A stretch of DNA of 21,771 bases from Phycisphaeraceae bacterium. GTDB taxonomy: Bacteria; Planctomycetota; Phycisphaerae; Phycisphaerales; Phycisphaeraceae. The position numbers and the translations under genes were made by a program. The first letter of the stretch is position 1, and each line of letters begins with the position of its first letter. The notes below the pieces were generated by a model. That model made no database searches, was not told the origin of the DNA, and saw only the letters and a program-made list of their open reading frames with translations. Shown here one piece after another: positions 14,189 to 21,771 of this stretch. Where the stretch lies: positions 1 through 21,771 of the forward strand of contig JADZET010000141.1 in assembly GCA_020850375.1 (NCBI GenBank), written 5' to 3'.

Positions 14189-15685
14189 ATGGACATCCGT
14201 TTCTACAACAGTCTGACCCACCGCCTCGAAGACTTCGCGCCGATCGAGCCCGGCCACGTCCACATGTACAACTGCGGCCCGACGGTCTACGACTTCGCCC
14301 ATATCGGGAACTTCCGTAGCTTTCTCTTTGCCGACCTGCTCCGCCGCTTCCTGGAGCTGGCGGGCCTGACCGTCCACCAGGTGATGAACATCACCGACGT
14401 CGGCCACATGACCGACGACGCCTCGGCCGACGGCGCGGGCGAGGACAAGATGCAGGTCGCCGCCCGCCGGCTCAAGGAGGCCAAGAAGTCCGGCCAGGCC
14501 CCCGTCGACGATCCCAACGACCCCTTCCAGGTCGCCGGCTATTACGCCAAGTCTTTTATCGAGGACGCCGGCAAGCTCAACCTCCGCATCGTCCAGGACG
14601 ACCCCCGCCAGATGCCCCGGGCCACGCAGTACGTCCAGCAGATGCAGGAGATGATCGCCGGCCTGATCGAGAACAAGCACGCCTACGTTGCCGCCGACGG
14701 GGCCGTTTACTACAGCGTCGAGTCCTTCCCCGACTACGGCCAGCTCAGCGGCAACACGCTCGATAAACTGCGCGGCGGGGCCGGCGGACGCATCCTCGAC
14801 GAGCACCAGGCCGTCAAACGCCACCCGGCGGACTTCCTGCTCTGGAAGCCCGACGCTTCGCACATCATGAAGTGGGACTCGCCCTGGGGCCCGGGTTACC
14901 CCGGCTGGCACATCGAGTGCTCGGCGATGGCGGCGGCCGTGCTAGGCAGGCAGGTCATAGACATCCACACCGGTGGCGAGGACAACATCTTCCCCCACCA
15001 CGAGTGCGAGATCGCCCAGACCCGCGGCTGCTTCGGCCGCGACCACTTCGCCCGCTTCTGGATGCACGCCCGCTACCTGATGGTTGAGGGCCAGAAGATG
15101 TCCAAGAGCAAGGGCAACTTCTACACCGTCCGCGACCTGATCGTCCAGGGCGTCGCCCCGGCCGTCATCCGCTACGAGATCCTCAAGGGCCACTACCGCT
15201 CGAACATCAACTTCACCCGCAAGGGGCTGGAGGATTCAGCCCGCGCGGTGCAGCGACTGCGCGACGCGGCAGGGGAGTGGAAGTCCAAGGCCGGCTCCGC
15301 GCCGCTGCCGAAGGTCGATCTGACTCACCCGGTGCTGGCCGAGTTCGCCGCGAGGCTGGCCGATGACCTGAACATCGCCGGCGCCCTGGCGGTGGTCTTC
15401 AAGTGGCTCGCCGAACCGCAGCCCGATCCCGCGACGTCGCTGGCCGTGCTGGAGAAGATCGACTCGGTCCTCGGCGTCGTCCACACGGCTGACGAACAGT
15501 CCCAAGCGGCGCCGGCAGGGGGCCTCACCGACGACCAGGCCGCGGACCTGGCTCGCCAGATCAACGACGCCCGCGCCGCCAAGGATTTCGCCAAGGCCGA
15601 CGCCCTGCGCAAAGAGCTTATGGACGGCGGCTTCGAAGTCCGCTCGGCCAAAGAGGGCACCACCATCCGCCGCACGCTCGCTTAA
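14189..15685 (+). CDS. cysS: Cysteinyl-tRNA synthetase
   Basis: This class I synthetase charges tRNA-Cys. The HIGH-type motif reads [17 protein letters not shown] (29-45), with Cys29 as the first zinc ligand. Further ligands are in [13 protein letters not shown] and [21 protein letters not shown] lies near residue 303. The protein is 498 residues, longer than the usual 460 or so, because a charged, Lys/Asp-rich insertion ([19 protein letters not shown] and following, about residues 88-115) lies in the early catalytic domain. The C-terminal tail ends in the family helix around [21 protein letters not shown]. The start at 14189 has GAGG five bases upstream; a longer frame from 14135 has no support. 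A TGCTAGATT extended -10-like element lies at about 14136-14144. The gene converges on rhaB. Confidence 0.96.
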   Translation: MDIRFYNSLTHRLEDFAPIEPGHVHMYNCGPTVYDFAHIGNFRSFLFADLLRRFLELAGLTVHQVMNITDVGHMTDDASADGAGEDKMQVAARRLKEAKKSGQAPVDDPNDPFQVAGYYAKSFIEDAGKLNLRIVQDDPRQMPRATQYVQQMQEMIAGLIENKHAYVAADGAVYYSVESFPDYGQLSGNTLDKLRGGAGGRILDEHQAVKRHPADFLLWKPDASHIMKWDSPWGPGYPGWHIECSAMAAAVLGRQVIDIHTGGEDNIFPHHECEIAQTRGCFGRDHFARFWMHARYLMVEGQKMSKSKGNFYTVRDLIVQGVAPAVIRYEILKGHYRSNINFTRKGLEDSARAVQRLRDAAGEWKSKAGSAPLPKVDLTHPVLAEFAARLADDLNIAGALAVVFKWLAEPQPDPATSLAVLEKIDSVLGVVHTADEQSQAAPAGGLTDDQAADLARQINDARAAKDFAKADALRKELMDGGFEVRSAKEGTTIRRTLA

Positions 15686-15697
15686 GGTTTGTCCCAG

Positions 15698-15736
15698 CCG
15701 GACTCTGCGAGTCCGGTCCGGGCTCACAGAGCCCGG
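15698..15736. repeat. Two tandem 19-nt palindromes between converging cysS and rhaB
   Basis: The first (15698-15716) is CCGGACTC-TGC-GAGTCCGG. The second (15718-15736) is CCGGGCTC-ACA-GAGCCCGG. Both have perfect 8-bp stems and 3-nt loops and are one base apart, with stems related in sequence. They fill most of the 69-base gap between the cysS stop (15685) and the rhaB stop (15755). As RNA they could serve as bidirectional 3' stabilisers or terminators, although no T tract follows on either strand. Confidence 0.75.
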
Positions 15737-15754
15737 CTCTGATGATGGCCCACG

Positions 15755-17254
15755 TCACACCCGCATCTTCGCGAACCGCTCAAGATGGTTCGCGAACGCG
15801 GCCGAGTCCTTCGGCTCAACGGTGGTCAATTCGAACGAGTCCCGCACCACCTGCCGCAGTTGCGCCAGGTCCTTGATCTGCCCCGCCCCCATCGCCTGCG
15901 TCAGGGCGTTGCCGATCGCTGTCGCCTCATAGGGCCCGACAATAACGGGTCGGCCCAGGGCGTCGGCGGTCATCTGGTTGAGCAGCGTGTTCTTCCCGCC
16001 CCCGCCGACGATGTGCAGCCGTTCGAACTTCCGCCCCAGCAACTGCTCGAGCAGGTCCATCACCTGCCGGTAACGCAGCGCCAAACTTTCGAGGCAGCAC
16101 CGCACGAATTGCCCCGGCTCGATCGGCTCAGGCTGGCCCGTCTTGCGGGCGAAATCGCGGATCTTCGTCAGCATGTCCCCCGGCGTGCCGAACGGCCCGT
16201 GATCGGGATCGACCAGCGTGCGGAAGGGCAGCGACTTGGCCGCCATCACCGTCAGCGTCTCATAGTCGAGCGATTGGCCCTGTTTCTCCAGGTCGCGCCG
16301 GCACTCCTGCACCAGCCACAGACCCGCGATGTTCTTGAGGAAGCGGATCTTTCCGCCCACGCCGCGCTCGTGCGTGAACTGCGCCGCCAGCGTCGCCGGC
16401 GAGATCGCCGGCTCGTCGATCTCCGCCCCCATCAACGACCACGTCCCGCTCGACAAATACGCCCAGTTCCCCTTGCCCGTCTCGGCCGGCACCGCCGCCA
16501 CCGCGCTGGCCGTGTCATGCGTCCCCGGCGCGATGACCGCCACTTCCGGGGGACAGCCTGTCTCCGCCGCCACCCCCGGAAGGATGCTGCCGATCTTAGT
16601 GCCGGCGGGAACTATCCCCCCGAGGAAGTGCGTCGGCACGCCAGTCGACGCGATCAATTCCTTCGCCCACGTCCCGCTTCTCGGATCAATCATCTGCGTG
16701 GTCGAAGCGTCGGTCGCTTCGTTGACCGCCTGCCCGCTGAAGAAGTATTGCAGCAGGTCCGGCATCGTCAGGATGTGCCGGGCGTGCTCGAGCAGCGCCG
16801 GCTCGGACTGCTGCTGGGCCACGAGCTGGTACAGCGTGTTGAAGGGCATGAACTGGATGCCCGTGACGTCGTAGATCCGCTTCTCCCCGAGCTTCTTGAG
16901 CGTCGCCGCCATCGCCGGCGGGTTGCGATCATCGCGGTAGGCGAAGGGCAGCCCCAGCAGCTGCCCGGACTTGCCGATCAGCCCGTAGTCCACGCCCCAC
17001 GTGTCCACGCCCAGGCTCGTGATCGTCACGCCCTGGTCCGCCGCCGCGCGGATGGACTTGCTTAACCCCTCGAGCAGGTGCGCCCACAGCCCCGTCAGGT
17101 CCCAGTGCAGCCCGTCGGGCAGCCGGATCGTGCGGTTGGCAAAGCGATGTTGCTCGCCCAGCTCAATCCTGCGCCCATCGAACGTCGCGAGCATCGCCCG
17201 CCCCGATTCGGCGCCCAGGTCGAAGGCCACGTAACCGCGCTTGCTCGCACCCAT
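15755..17254 (-). CDS. rhaB: Rhamnulokinase
   Basis: RhaB phosphorylates L-rhamnulose to L-rhamnulose 1-phosphate in L-rhamnose catabolism. The 499-residue protein has the FGGY-kinase layout. The N-terminal ATP-site strand is YVAFDLGAESGRAML, typical of RhaB. The sugar-site region includes LGVDTWGVDYGL and YRDDRNP. The C-terminal ATPase half has APGTHDTASAVAAVP, with the probable catalytic Asp, then YLSSGTWSLMG and IVGGGGKNTLLNQMTADALGRPV. The start at 17254 is supported by AGGAGG (17264-17269) nine bases ahead; a TTG at 17263 directly abuts it and is unlikely. It follows pgsA by 45 bases on the same strand. No rhamnose isomerase, aldolase or transporter gene is nearby, so either the pathway is scattered or the true substrate is a related ketose. 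Confidence 0.93.
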   Translation of the reverse strand: MGASKRGYVAFDLGAESGRAMLATFDGRRIELGEQHRFANRTIRLPDGLHWDLTGLWAHLLEGLSKSIRAAADQGVTITSLGVDTWGVDYGLIGKSGQLLGLPFAYRDDRNPPAMAATLKKLGEKRIYDVTGIQFMPFNTLYQLVAQQQSEPALLEHARHILTMPDLLQYFFSGQAVNEATDASTTQMIDPRSGTWAKELIASTGVPTHFLGGIVPAGTKIGSILPGVAAETGCPPEVAVIAPGTHDTASAVAAVPAETGKGNWAYLSSGTWSLMGAEIDEPAISPATLAAQFTHERGVGGKIRFLKNIAGLWLVQECRRDLEKQGQSLDYETLTVMAAKSLPFRTLVDPDHGPFGTPGDMLTKIRDFARKTGQPEPIEPGQFVRCCLESLALRYRQVMDLLEQLLGRKFERLHIVGGGGKNTLLNQMTADALGRPVIVGPYEATAIGNALTQAMGAGQIKDLAQLRQVVRDSFELTTVEPKDSAAFANHLERFAKMRV

Positions 17255-17299
17255 GCTCGTCAACCTCCTGCAAGAACACCGGCCCGCGAGCCGGACGAC

Positions 17300-17929
17300 T
17301 TACTTGCTCTCACGCATCATCCGCAGCGAGCTCGTCACGTAAGGCCAACCGCTGGCCAGCGTCGAGATCACGATCGCGTAGACCAGCCCGTCGCGCACCC
17401 AACCCGCCCACTCATGTCCTTGCTTGTGCGGGTCGAACCACACGATCGCCAGGATCGTCGGCACGCCCACGAGCTGGAACACCGTCTTGAGCTTGCCCCA
17501 GATGCTCGCCCCGAAGGCCACGCCGCGTCCCTCGACCTCGCTGCGGATGCCCGTGACCAGGAGTTCCCGGAAGAGGATCAGCACCACCATCCATGGGTAG
17601 ACCCCGCTGATCATGTTGACGATCCTCCCCTGACCCACCGCGTCGGGCATGGCGAACCGCGCCCCGGCCAGCGCGATGAACGCCCCGATCACCAGCAGCT
17701 TGTCGCACAACGGGTCCATCACCCGGCCGAAGGTGCTCTCGACCTTCCACTTGCGGGCGAGGTACCCGTCGAGCCAGTCGCTGACGCCCGCGACGATGAA
17801 GATGACAAACGCCGCCACCAGCACCCAGCGCGGGCCGTGCGGGTAACGGTACGAATTGAGCGTCAACAGAAAGGCGCCGGCCAGGAAGAGCCTCAGCACG
17901 GTCAGTTGATTGGGCAGTGTGCTTCGCAC
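17300..17929 (-). CDS. pgsA: CDP-diacylglycerol--glycerol-3-phosphate 3-phosphatidyltransferase
   Basis: PgsA makes phosphatidylglycerol phosphate, the first committed step to phosphatidylglycerol and cardiolipin, at the inner membrane. The CDP-alcohol phosphotransferase motif is complete: SDWLDGYLARKW followed by GRVMDPLCDK, giving the D-x2-D-G-x2-A-R-x8-G-x3-D-x3-D pattern. Hydrophobic helices are visible at about residues 12-24 (LRLFLAGAFLLTL), 36-50, 78-90 and 110-122, with more toward the C-terminus. The length of 209 residues is normal. The start is a GTG at 17929 with no clear Shine-Dalgarno, 36 bases after the S1-protein stop, so it probably belongs to that transcript. A CCGGC/GCCGG hairpin near 17280-17295 separates it from rhaB. 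Confidence 0.95.
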   Translation of the reverse strand: MRSTLPNQLTVLRLFLAGAFLLTLNSYRYPHGPRWVLVAAFVIFIVAGVSDWLDGYLARKWKVESTFGRVMDPLCDKLLVIGAFIALAGARFAMPDAVGQGRIVNMISGVYPWMVVLILFRELLVTGIRSEVEGRGVAFGASIWGKLKTVFQLVGVPTILAIVWFDPHKQGHEWAGWVRDGLVYAIVISTLASGWPYVTSSLRMMRESK

Positions 17930-17965
17930 GGCAGCCGTTGTGGGTTCGGGTTCGTCGAAGTGAGA

Positions 17966-19567
17966 CTATTCGAGCCCGCCCTTGAGTGGTTTGCCGGGTC
18001 GTCGGGTTGCGGGCTTGGACGGGGCGGTCACCACACGCTCGCCGCGATGCGAGCCGCCGCGTCCACCGGACGGACGACCACCGTCGCCCGCTTCGGCCCC
18101 CTCCGCCGGTGGCGCGGCGTTGACCGCTTTGAGCGACAGGCGGATCTTGTGATTGTCCTCGTCCACGTCCAGCACGCGGAACTGGTGCTTCTGCCCGTTA
18201 CTCACCACGTCCGTCACCGCCCCGACGCGCTTGTCCGACAGCTCGGAGATGTGCACCAGCCCCTCGACGCCCGGCTCGAGCTGCACGAACGCGCCGAAGT
18301 CCGTCGTCGACAGCACCGTGCCCTCGACCAGGCTGTGCTTGGCGTACTTGTGCTCCGCGCCGACCCACGGGTCGCCCGAGGTCTGCCGCACCGACAGCGA
18401 CACCCGGTGATTGGGGATGTCCACGCTCAGCACCGCCACGCGGATGACGTCGCCCTCCTTGACCGCCTGATCGGCCCGGCTGATCCGTGTCCAGCTCAGC
18501 TCGCTCAGGGGGGCCAAGCCCTCAACGCCCGTCTCGACCTCGATGAACGCCCCGAACGGCGCCAGCCGCATCACGCGCCCCGAGATCTGGTCGCCCGGCT
18601 TGATCCGCTCGCCCAGCGTCGCCCACGGGTCCGGCTGGGCCTGCTTGAGCCCCAGGCTGATCCGCTGCTTTTCTTCGTCGAGCTTGAGGACCTTGACCTG
18701 CACCTTCTGCCCGGCCGACACGACCGACTCGGGCTTGTCCACCCGGCTGTAGGCCATGTCGCTGACATGGACCAATCCCTCGACGCCGCCGATGTCCACG
18801 AACGCCCCGAACTCGGCGATCCGCGTCACCACGCCCTCGAGGATGGCCCCGGCCTCGATCGTCTCCCACAGCTTCTTGCGCATCGACTCGCGGCGCTTTT
18901 CCATGAGCGCCCGGCGGCTGAGCACCACGCTCTTGCCCCGCCGGTCCACGTCCTGCACGATCGCCTCAAGCTTCTGGCCCACCAGCGCCTGCAGGTCGTC
19001 CACATGGTGCAGGTCCACCTGGCTGGCGGGCATGAAGGCGCGGATCCCCCCGGTGACTTCCAATTCTAATCCGCCCTTGTTCGTCCCCGTCACTCGGGCC
19101 TCGACCGTCAGCCCCTTCTGGATCTGCTCCCACGTCGCCCGCGCCGCCGCACCCTCGCGGGACAGCACGACCAATCCGTCGGAGTCGTCATACCGCTGGA
19201 CCACGAAGTCCATGATGCTCCCGACGCGCGGCGGGCGCTCGAACTGCGTCAGCGGCACCACCCCTTGGTTCTTGCCCGGCATGCCCGCCAGGTCAACGAA
19301 CACGTCGTCGCCCGAGATGGCGGTGATCCGCCCACGCTTGAGCTGGCCGACCACCCCGGCACCCCCGCCCCCGGAAGCGTCGCCGCCCTTGCCCGGTTCG
19401 TCCTGGCCCTCGGCCTCGCCCGCCTCGCGCTGCCCGCCGTCCGGTTCGGACTGGGCCATCAGCGATTCAAGGCTCTGACCGCCGAGCGCCTCGTTGATCT
19501 CCCGGTCGAGTTCCGCGTCAATGTCGGAGCGGACCGGCTCCCCTGCTGGATTGGGTGATTGCGTCAT
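17966..19567 (-). CDS. rpsA: S1 RNA-binding domain protein, ribosomal protein S1-like, five S1 repeats
   Basis: S1 brings mRNA to the 30S subunit. The 533-residue product has an acidic N-terminal segment (1-45), a Gly-rich stretch (45-72) and five S1 OB-fold repeats at about 73-137, 152-219, 241-308, 326-394 and 413-481. A basic Gly/Arg-rich tail (490-533) follows. Repeats 3-5 carry the RNA-binding core, with blocks such as IAEFGAFVDIGGVEGLVHVSD, LAPFGAFIEVETGVEGLAPLS and TTDFGAFVQLEPGVEGLVHIS. Repeat 2 carries GGIRAFMPASQVD, as in S1 domain 2, which contacts the ribosome in E. coli. E. coli S1 has six repeats, so this is a shorter version or a paralogue. The ATG at 19567 has AGGAAG about ten bases upstream. 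pgsA and rhaB follow on the same strand. Confidence 0.9.
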   Translation of the reverse strand: MTQSPNPAGEPVRSDIDAELDREINEALGGQSLESLMAQSEPDGGQREAGEAEGQDEPGKGGDASGGGGAGVVGQLKRGRITAISGDDVFVDLAGMPGKNQGVVPLTQFERPPRVGSIMDFVVQRYDDSDGLVVLSREGAAARATWEQIQKGLTVEARVTGTNKGGLELEVTGGIRAFMPASQVDLHHVDDLQALVGQKLEAIVQDVDRRGKSVVLSRRALMEKRRESMRKKLWETIEAGAILEGVVTRIAEFGAFVDIGGVEGLVHVSDMAYSRVDKPESVVSAGQKVQVKVLKLDEEKQRISLGLKQAQPDPWATLGERIKPGDQISGRVMRLAPFGAFIEVETGVEGLAPLSELSWTRISRADQAVKEGDVIRVAVLSVDIPNHRVSLSVRQTSGDPWVGAEHKYAKHSLVEGTVLSTTDFGAFVQLEPGVEGLVHISELSDKRVGAVTDVVSNGQKHQFRVLDVDEDNHKIRLSLKAVNAAPPAEGAEAGDGGRPSGGRGGSHRGERVVTAPSKPATRRPGKPLKGGLE

Positions 19568-19664
19568 GACGTACGTGCTTCCTAACGTGTTCCGGCGAAA
19601 CCAATACCGTCCAGATTACCCGCTGCCAGCCGCCGGGCAAGTGCCATGGGGCCTTTTGACGCGC

Positions 19665-19711
19665 TTGCCCAGCCGTCCAGGACGTTTATGCTGCCTGTCC
19701 GGAACGTTTAT
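19665..19711 (+). promoter_or_regulatory. Promoter and putative operator of the manA-like gene
   Basis: TTGCCC (19665-19670), a 16-base spacer and TATGCT (19687-19692) form a moderate -35/-10 pair. Two direct repeats, GTCCAGGACGTTTAT (19675-19689) and GTCCGGAACGTTTAT (19697-19711), match at 13 of 15 positions and start 22 bases apart, about two helical turns, across the -10 box and predicted start site. A GGGCAAGTGC/GCGCTTGCCC inverted repeat (19635-19644, 19661-19670; one mismatch) overlaps the -35 box. The divergent S1 gene starts at 19567. Confidence 0.4.
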
Positions 19712-19728
19712 CCATGAGGAACCCGTTC

Positions 19729-20910
19729 ATGACCAGCACGCTCGACGCACGCTCCCTCACCGCCGCCCTGGACCGCACCGGTGACCTGGTCCGTCTCCTC
19801 CCGCAGATCGTCGGCCGGTTCTACGGCGACGGCAATCGCCTCGGCCAACGCCCCGCCGACGCACCCCGCCCCGCCTACTACCAGCCCGAGCGCTGGATCG
19901 GCTCGGCCACCCCCGCGTCCAATCCCCCCTCCATCCCTTCCGGGGGCATCAGCGCCTGTGCCGACCTGGCCCACCAGCACCAGCCCATCGCCCTGCGCGA
20001 CCTGGTGGCCGTGCCCGAGATCGGCCCACGCCTGCTGGGCGAGAAGCGCTTCACCCAGCATCGCGGCGAGTTCCGCGTCCTGATCAAGCTCCTCGACGCC
20101 GTCTGCCCCATCCCGTTCCACATCCACGCCGACGACCGCTTCGTCAGCCAGAACCCCGACGTCTACCCCAACGAGCGCTTCGGCAAGGACGAGGCCTATC
20201 ACTTCCTCGACGCCCCCAAGGGCGACTGCCCCTACACCCACCTGGGCCTCTACCCCGGAGTGACAGCCAGGGACATCGTCACCGCCATGCGGCGCAGCAC
20301 CGACCACGTCATCGAGCTCTCCCCCGGCGCTTACCAGAACTTCGGCCAGGGCTTCGTCGCCCGGGCCGGCCTGCTGCACCGCCCCGGCACTGCGCTCACC
20401 CTCGAGATCCAACAGCCCTCGGACGTCTACACCTTTTTCCAGACCGATTTCGGCGGCCAGCCCCTCGACCCCGCCATCCTTCACCCAGGCTTCAAGACCC
20501 TCGAGGAGGCGGCCGAGCGGGTCATCAACTGGTCCGACAACCTCACCCCCGGCCTGCTCGAGGCCTCGCGCCTCACGCCCACCCTGATTGCCTCCGGAAG
20601 CTCGATTACCGCGTCGCCGTCGGGTGCAGCCGTGGAGTGGATCTCCCCCCCGACAGCCTCGACCAAGTTCAGCGGCCTGCGCATCACCGTCCAGACCGCC
20701 ACGACGATCCGCTGGCCCGAGCCGGCCGTCCTGTTCGTCTGGAAGGGGCAAGGCACGCTTAACGGCTCGCCCATCGAGGGCGGCGGCGGCAAGGCCACCG
20801 ACAGCGACGAGTTTTTCGTCGGCCAGCAGGCCGGCCAGCGCGGGCTGGAGATCAAGAACACCGGCCAGCAGCCGCTGATCGTCTTCGCCTTGTTCGCCCA
20901 GGAAGTTTGA
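19729..20910 (+). CDS. Class I mannose-6-phosphate isomerase-like cupin protein
   Basis: Class I phosphomannose isomerases interconvert mannose 6-phosphate and fructose 6-phosphate with one zinc. This 393-residue protein keeps the layout but departs at the metal site. The usual Q-x-HPDD-type stretch reads PFHIHADDRF (about 129-138), so Gln is replaced by His while the following His is kept. Glu155 lies in GKDEAYHFL, and the late zinc His217 lies in FVARAGLLHRPG. The ligand set His, His, Glu, His is plausible for zinc. The C-terminal third (about 265-393) is a second cupin-like beta region (AVLFVWKGQGTLNG, FFVGQQAG). The start at 19729 has GAGGA eight bases ahead; an ATG at 19714 is possible but lacks one. 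Its substrate may be another sugar phosphate. It converges on tatD. Confidence 0.85.
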   Translation: MTSTLDARSLTAALDRTGDLVRLLPQIVGRFYGDGNRLGQRPADAPRPAYYQPERWIGSATPASNPPSIPSGGISACADLAHQHQPIALRDLVAVPEIGPRLLGEKRFTQHRGEFRVLIKLLDAVCPIPFHIHADDRFVSQNPDVYPNERFGKDEAYHFLDAPKGDCPYTHLGLYPGVTARDIVTAMRRSTDHVIELSPGAYQNFGQGFVARAGLLHRPGTALTLEIQQPSDVYTFFQTDFGGQPLDPAILHPGFKTLEEAAERVINWSDNLTPGLLEASRLTPTLIASGSSITASPSGAAVEWISPPTASTKFSGLRITVQTATTIRWPEPAVLFVWKGQGTLNGSPIEGGGGKATDSDEFFVGQQAGQRGLEIKNTGQQPLIVFALFAQEV

Positions 20911-20913
20911 CTT

Positions 20914-20986
20914 GTAGGGCACGCATCCTGCGTGCCAATGGCCTTACCGAAAGATCTGGATGCGGCACGCAGGATGCGTGCCCTAC
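20914..20986. repeat. 23-bp inverted repeat pair, each arm itself an 8-3-8 palindrome
   Basis: The arms at 20914-20936 and 20964-20986 are exact reverse complements, 27 bases apart. Each contains GGCACGCA-(3 nt)-TGCGTGCC, a perfect 8-bp stem with 3-nt loop, so the DNA can fold as two small hairpins or one long one. It lies between the converging manA-like gene (stop 20910) and tatD, and the right arm contains the tatD stop codon (20983-20985). Its head-to-head arrangement is like that of bacterial REP pairs. It may also act as a bidirectional terminator. Confidence 0.85.
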
Positions 20987-21765
20987 GCCGACGGCAGACG
21001 GAAGATCCGCTCGGCATTGGCGTCGACGGCCGCGATGAACTTCGCCTCATCCATGCCGCGCAGCTCGGCCAGGAACTTGGCCACGAACGGCACGTAGCAC
21101 GGCTCATTCGGCCGAACCTTGCGGTGCGGCTCGGGCGTCAGGTAGGGCGAGTCCGTCTCGCACAGCATCCGATCCAGCGGCACGATCTTCGCCGCCTCGG
21201 CCACTTCCGGGGCGTTCTTGAACGTCACGATTCCTGTGAACCCGATCGCCGCCCCGAAGGCCAGGATCGCCTCCGCCTCCGCGGGCGTGCCCGTGAAGCA
21301 GTGGAAAACGAACCGCTCCCCTGGAAGATTTGAAGCCCGCAGCACGCCAAGGATCTCCTCCGTCGCCTTGCGGTTGTGGATCACGATCGGCAGTGAGGGG
21401 AACTCCCCCGCCAGGGCAAGCTGCCAGTCCAGCGCCCGCCGCTGGATCTCGATCGGAGGCTCAGCGTAGTGCTTGTCTAAACCCATCTCGCCCAGGGCGA
21501 CGATCTTTCCCTGCCCCGCCAGCTCACGCACGCACGCCTCGACCGCCGCCCGGTCCGGCGACTCGTCCGCGTGCAGCGGATGCATCCCCGCCGTGGCGTA
21601 CACGTGCGGATACTTCCCCGCCAGCTCCGCCGCCAGCCGGGCATCCTGCGGCGAGGTGCCCACGCTGATCATCCGGTCCACGCCCATCCCCGCGGCGCGC
21701 CTCAGCACCGCGTCGAGCTGGTCGAGCAGGGGCTCATACGTCAGATGGCAGTGCGTGTCGATCAT
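20983..21765 (-). CDS. tatD: TatD-family metal-dependent DNase
   Basis: TatD proteins are metal-dependent hydrolases with 3'-5' exonuclease activity on DNA and RNA. The 260-residue product is complete and has all metal ligands: His4 and His6 in MIDTHCHL, Glu in VALGEMGLDKHY, His in IVIHNRKA, His in FVFHCFTG and Asp in CETDSPYLTP. The length is normal. The ATG at 21765 is six bases from the right edge, so its ribosome binding site and promoter lie mostly outside. The stop codon lies inside the right arm of the 20914-20986 inverted repeat, so the last residues (PSA) border that element. In many bacteria the gene sits by metG or ksgA; the upstream neighbour is not visible here. Confidence 0.96.
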   Translation of the reverse strand: MIDTHCHLTYEPLLDQLDAVLRRAAGMGVDRMISVGTSPQDARLAAELAGKYPHVYATAGMHPLHADESPDRAAVEACVRELAGQGKIVALGEMGLDKHYAEPPIEIQRRALDWQLALAGEFPSLPIVIHNRKATEEILGVLRASNLPGERFVFHCFTGTPAEAEAILAFGAAIGFTGIVTFKNAPEVAEAAKIVPLDRMLCETDSPYLTPEPHRKVRPNEPCYVPFVAKFLAELRGMDEAKFIAAVDANAERIFRLPSA

Positions 21766-21771
21766 GGGGGG

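Noticed and set aside
17078..19069. 663-codon plus-strand frame opposite rhaB, pgsA and the S1 gene
   Set aside because: It is antisense across three real genes, with low-complexity Arg/His/Pro composition.
19708..20922. 404-codon minus-strand frame opposite the manA-like gene
   Set aside because: The Gly/Val/Ala/Asp-rich mirror composition and lack of domains mark it as a shadow of the plus-strand gene.
1..21771. CRISPR array, prophage, insertion sequence or defence island
   Set aside because: No regularly spaced direct repeats, no transposase, integrase, capsid or nuclease-defence gene was found. The repeats present are short palindromes between or inside housekeeping genes.

Overview
This window reads as one GC-rich, gene-dense chromosomal stretch of a free-living bacterium, with no phage, insertion sequence, CRISPR array, tRNA or rRNA. 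A planctomycete, perhaps of the Phycisphaerae type, is my best guess. The reasons are the NagB/PIG-L fusion enzyme, the YbeY-CorC pair, the SpoIIAA/SpoIIAB-like switch proteins, frequent GTG and TTG starts, and short dispersed palindromes between genes. This placement is inference; no marker gene settles it.

Layout. Positions 1-4489 are all on the minus strand: a serine acetyltransferase (CysE/EpsC type), a LON-domain protein, a UvrD/PcrA helicase, and the first 101 codons of trpF, whose ribosome binding site overlaps the helicase stop codon. Positions 4490-4927 carry no conserved gene but hold a compact transcription unit with a consensus -10 box, a long-range RNA stem and a clear intrinsic terminator. 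I consider this the best candidate for something undescribed. Positions 4928-9938 (minus) form a sugar/oxidoreductase cluster: FAD oxidoreductase and aldo/keto reductase overlapping by about 19 bases, then a NagB-PIG-L fusion followed by a TIM-barrel sugar isomerase. A membrane-anchored two-LysM protein follows at 10068-10943 (minus).

Positions 11070-15685 switch to the plus strand: a strong promoter, a STAS anti-anti-sigma protein, an RsbW-like ATPase, ybeY overlapping a CorC/TlyC-type CBS protein, and cysS. Positions 15755-19567 (minus) hold a five-domain S1 protein, pgsA and a rhamnulokinase in one closely spaced run. A divergent promoter region with direct repeats separates this from a mannose-6-phosphate isomerase-like gene (plus). 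TatD (minus, complete) closes the window.

A cross-cutting observation is a set of perfect 19-nt palindromes, each with an 8-bp stem and a 3-nt loop. One lies in frame inside the helicase gene, two lie in tandem between cysS and rhaB, and two lie in inverted orientation between the isomerase gene and tatD, where one arm supplies the tatD stop codon.

Most genes are housekeeping: amino acid synthesis, DNA repair, ribosome and RNA maturation, and lipid synthesis. Interleaved carbohydrate genes (rhaB, nagB-PIG-L, the sugar isomerase and the manA-like gene) suggest a life on complex sugars. I see no defence or secretion system.
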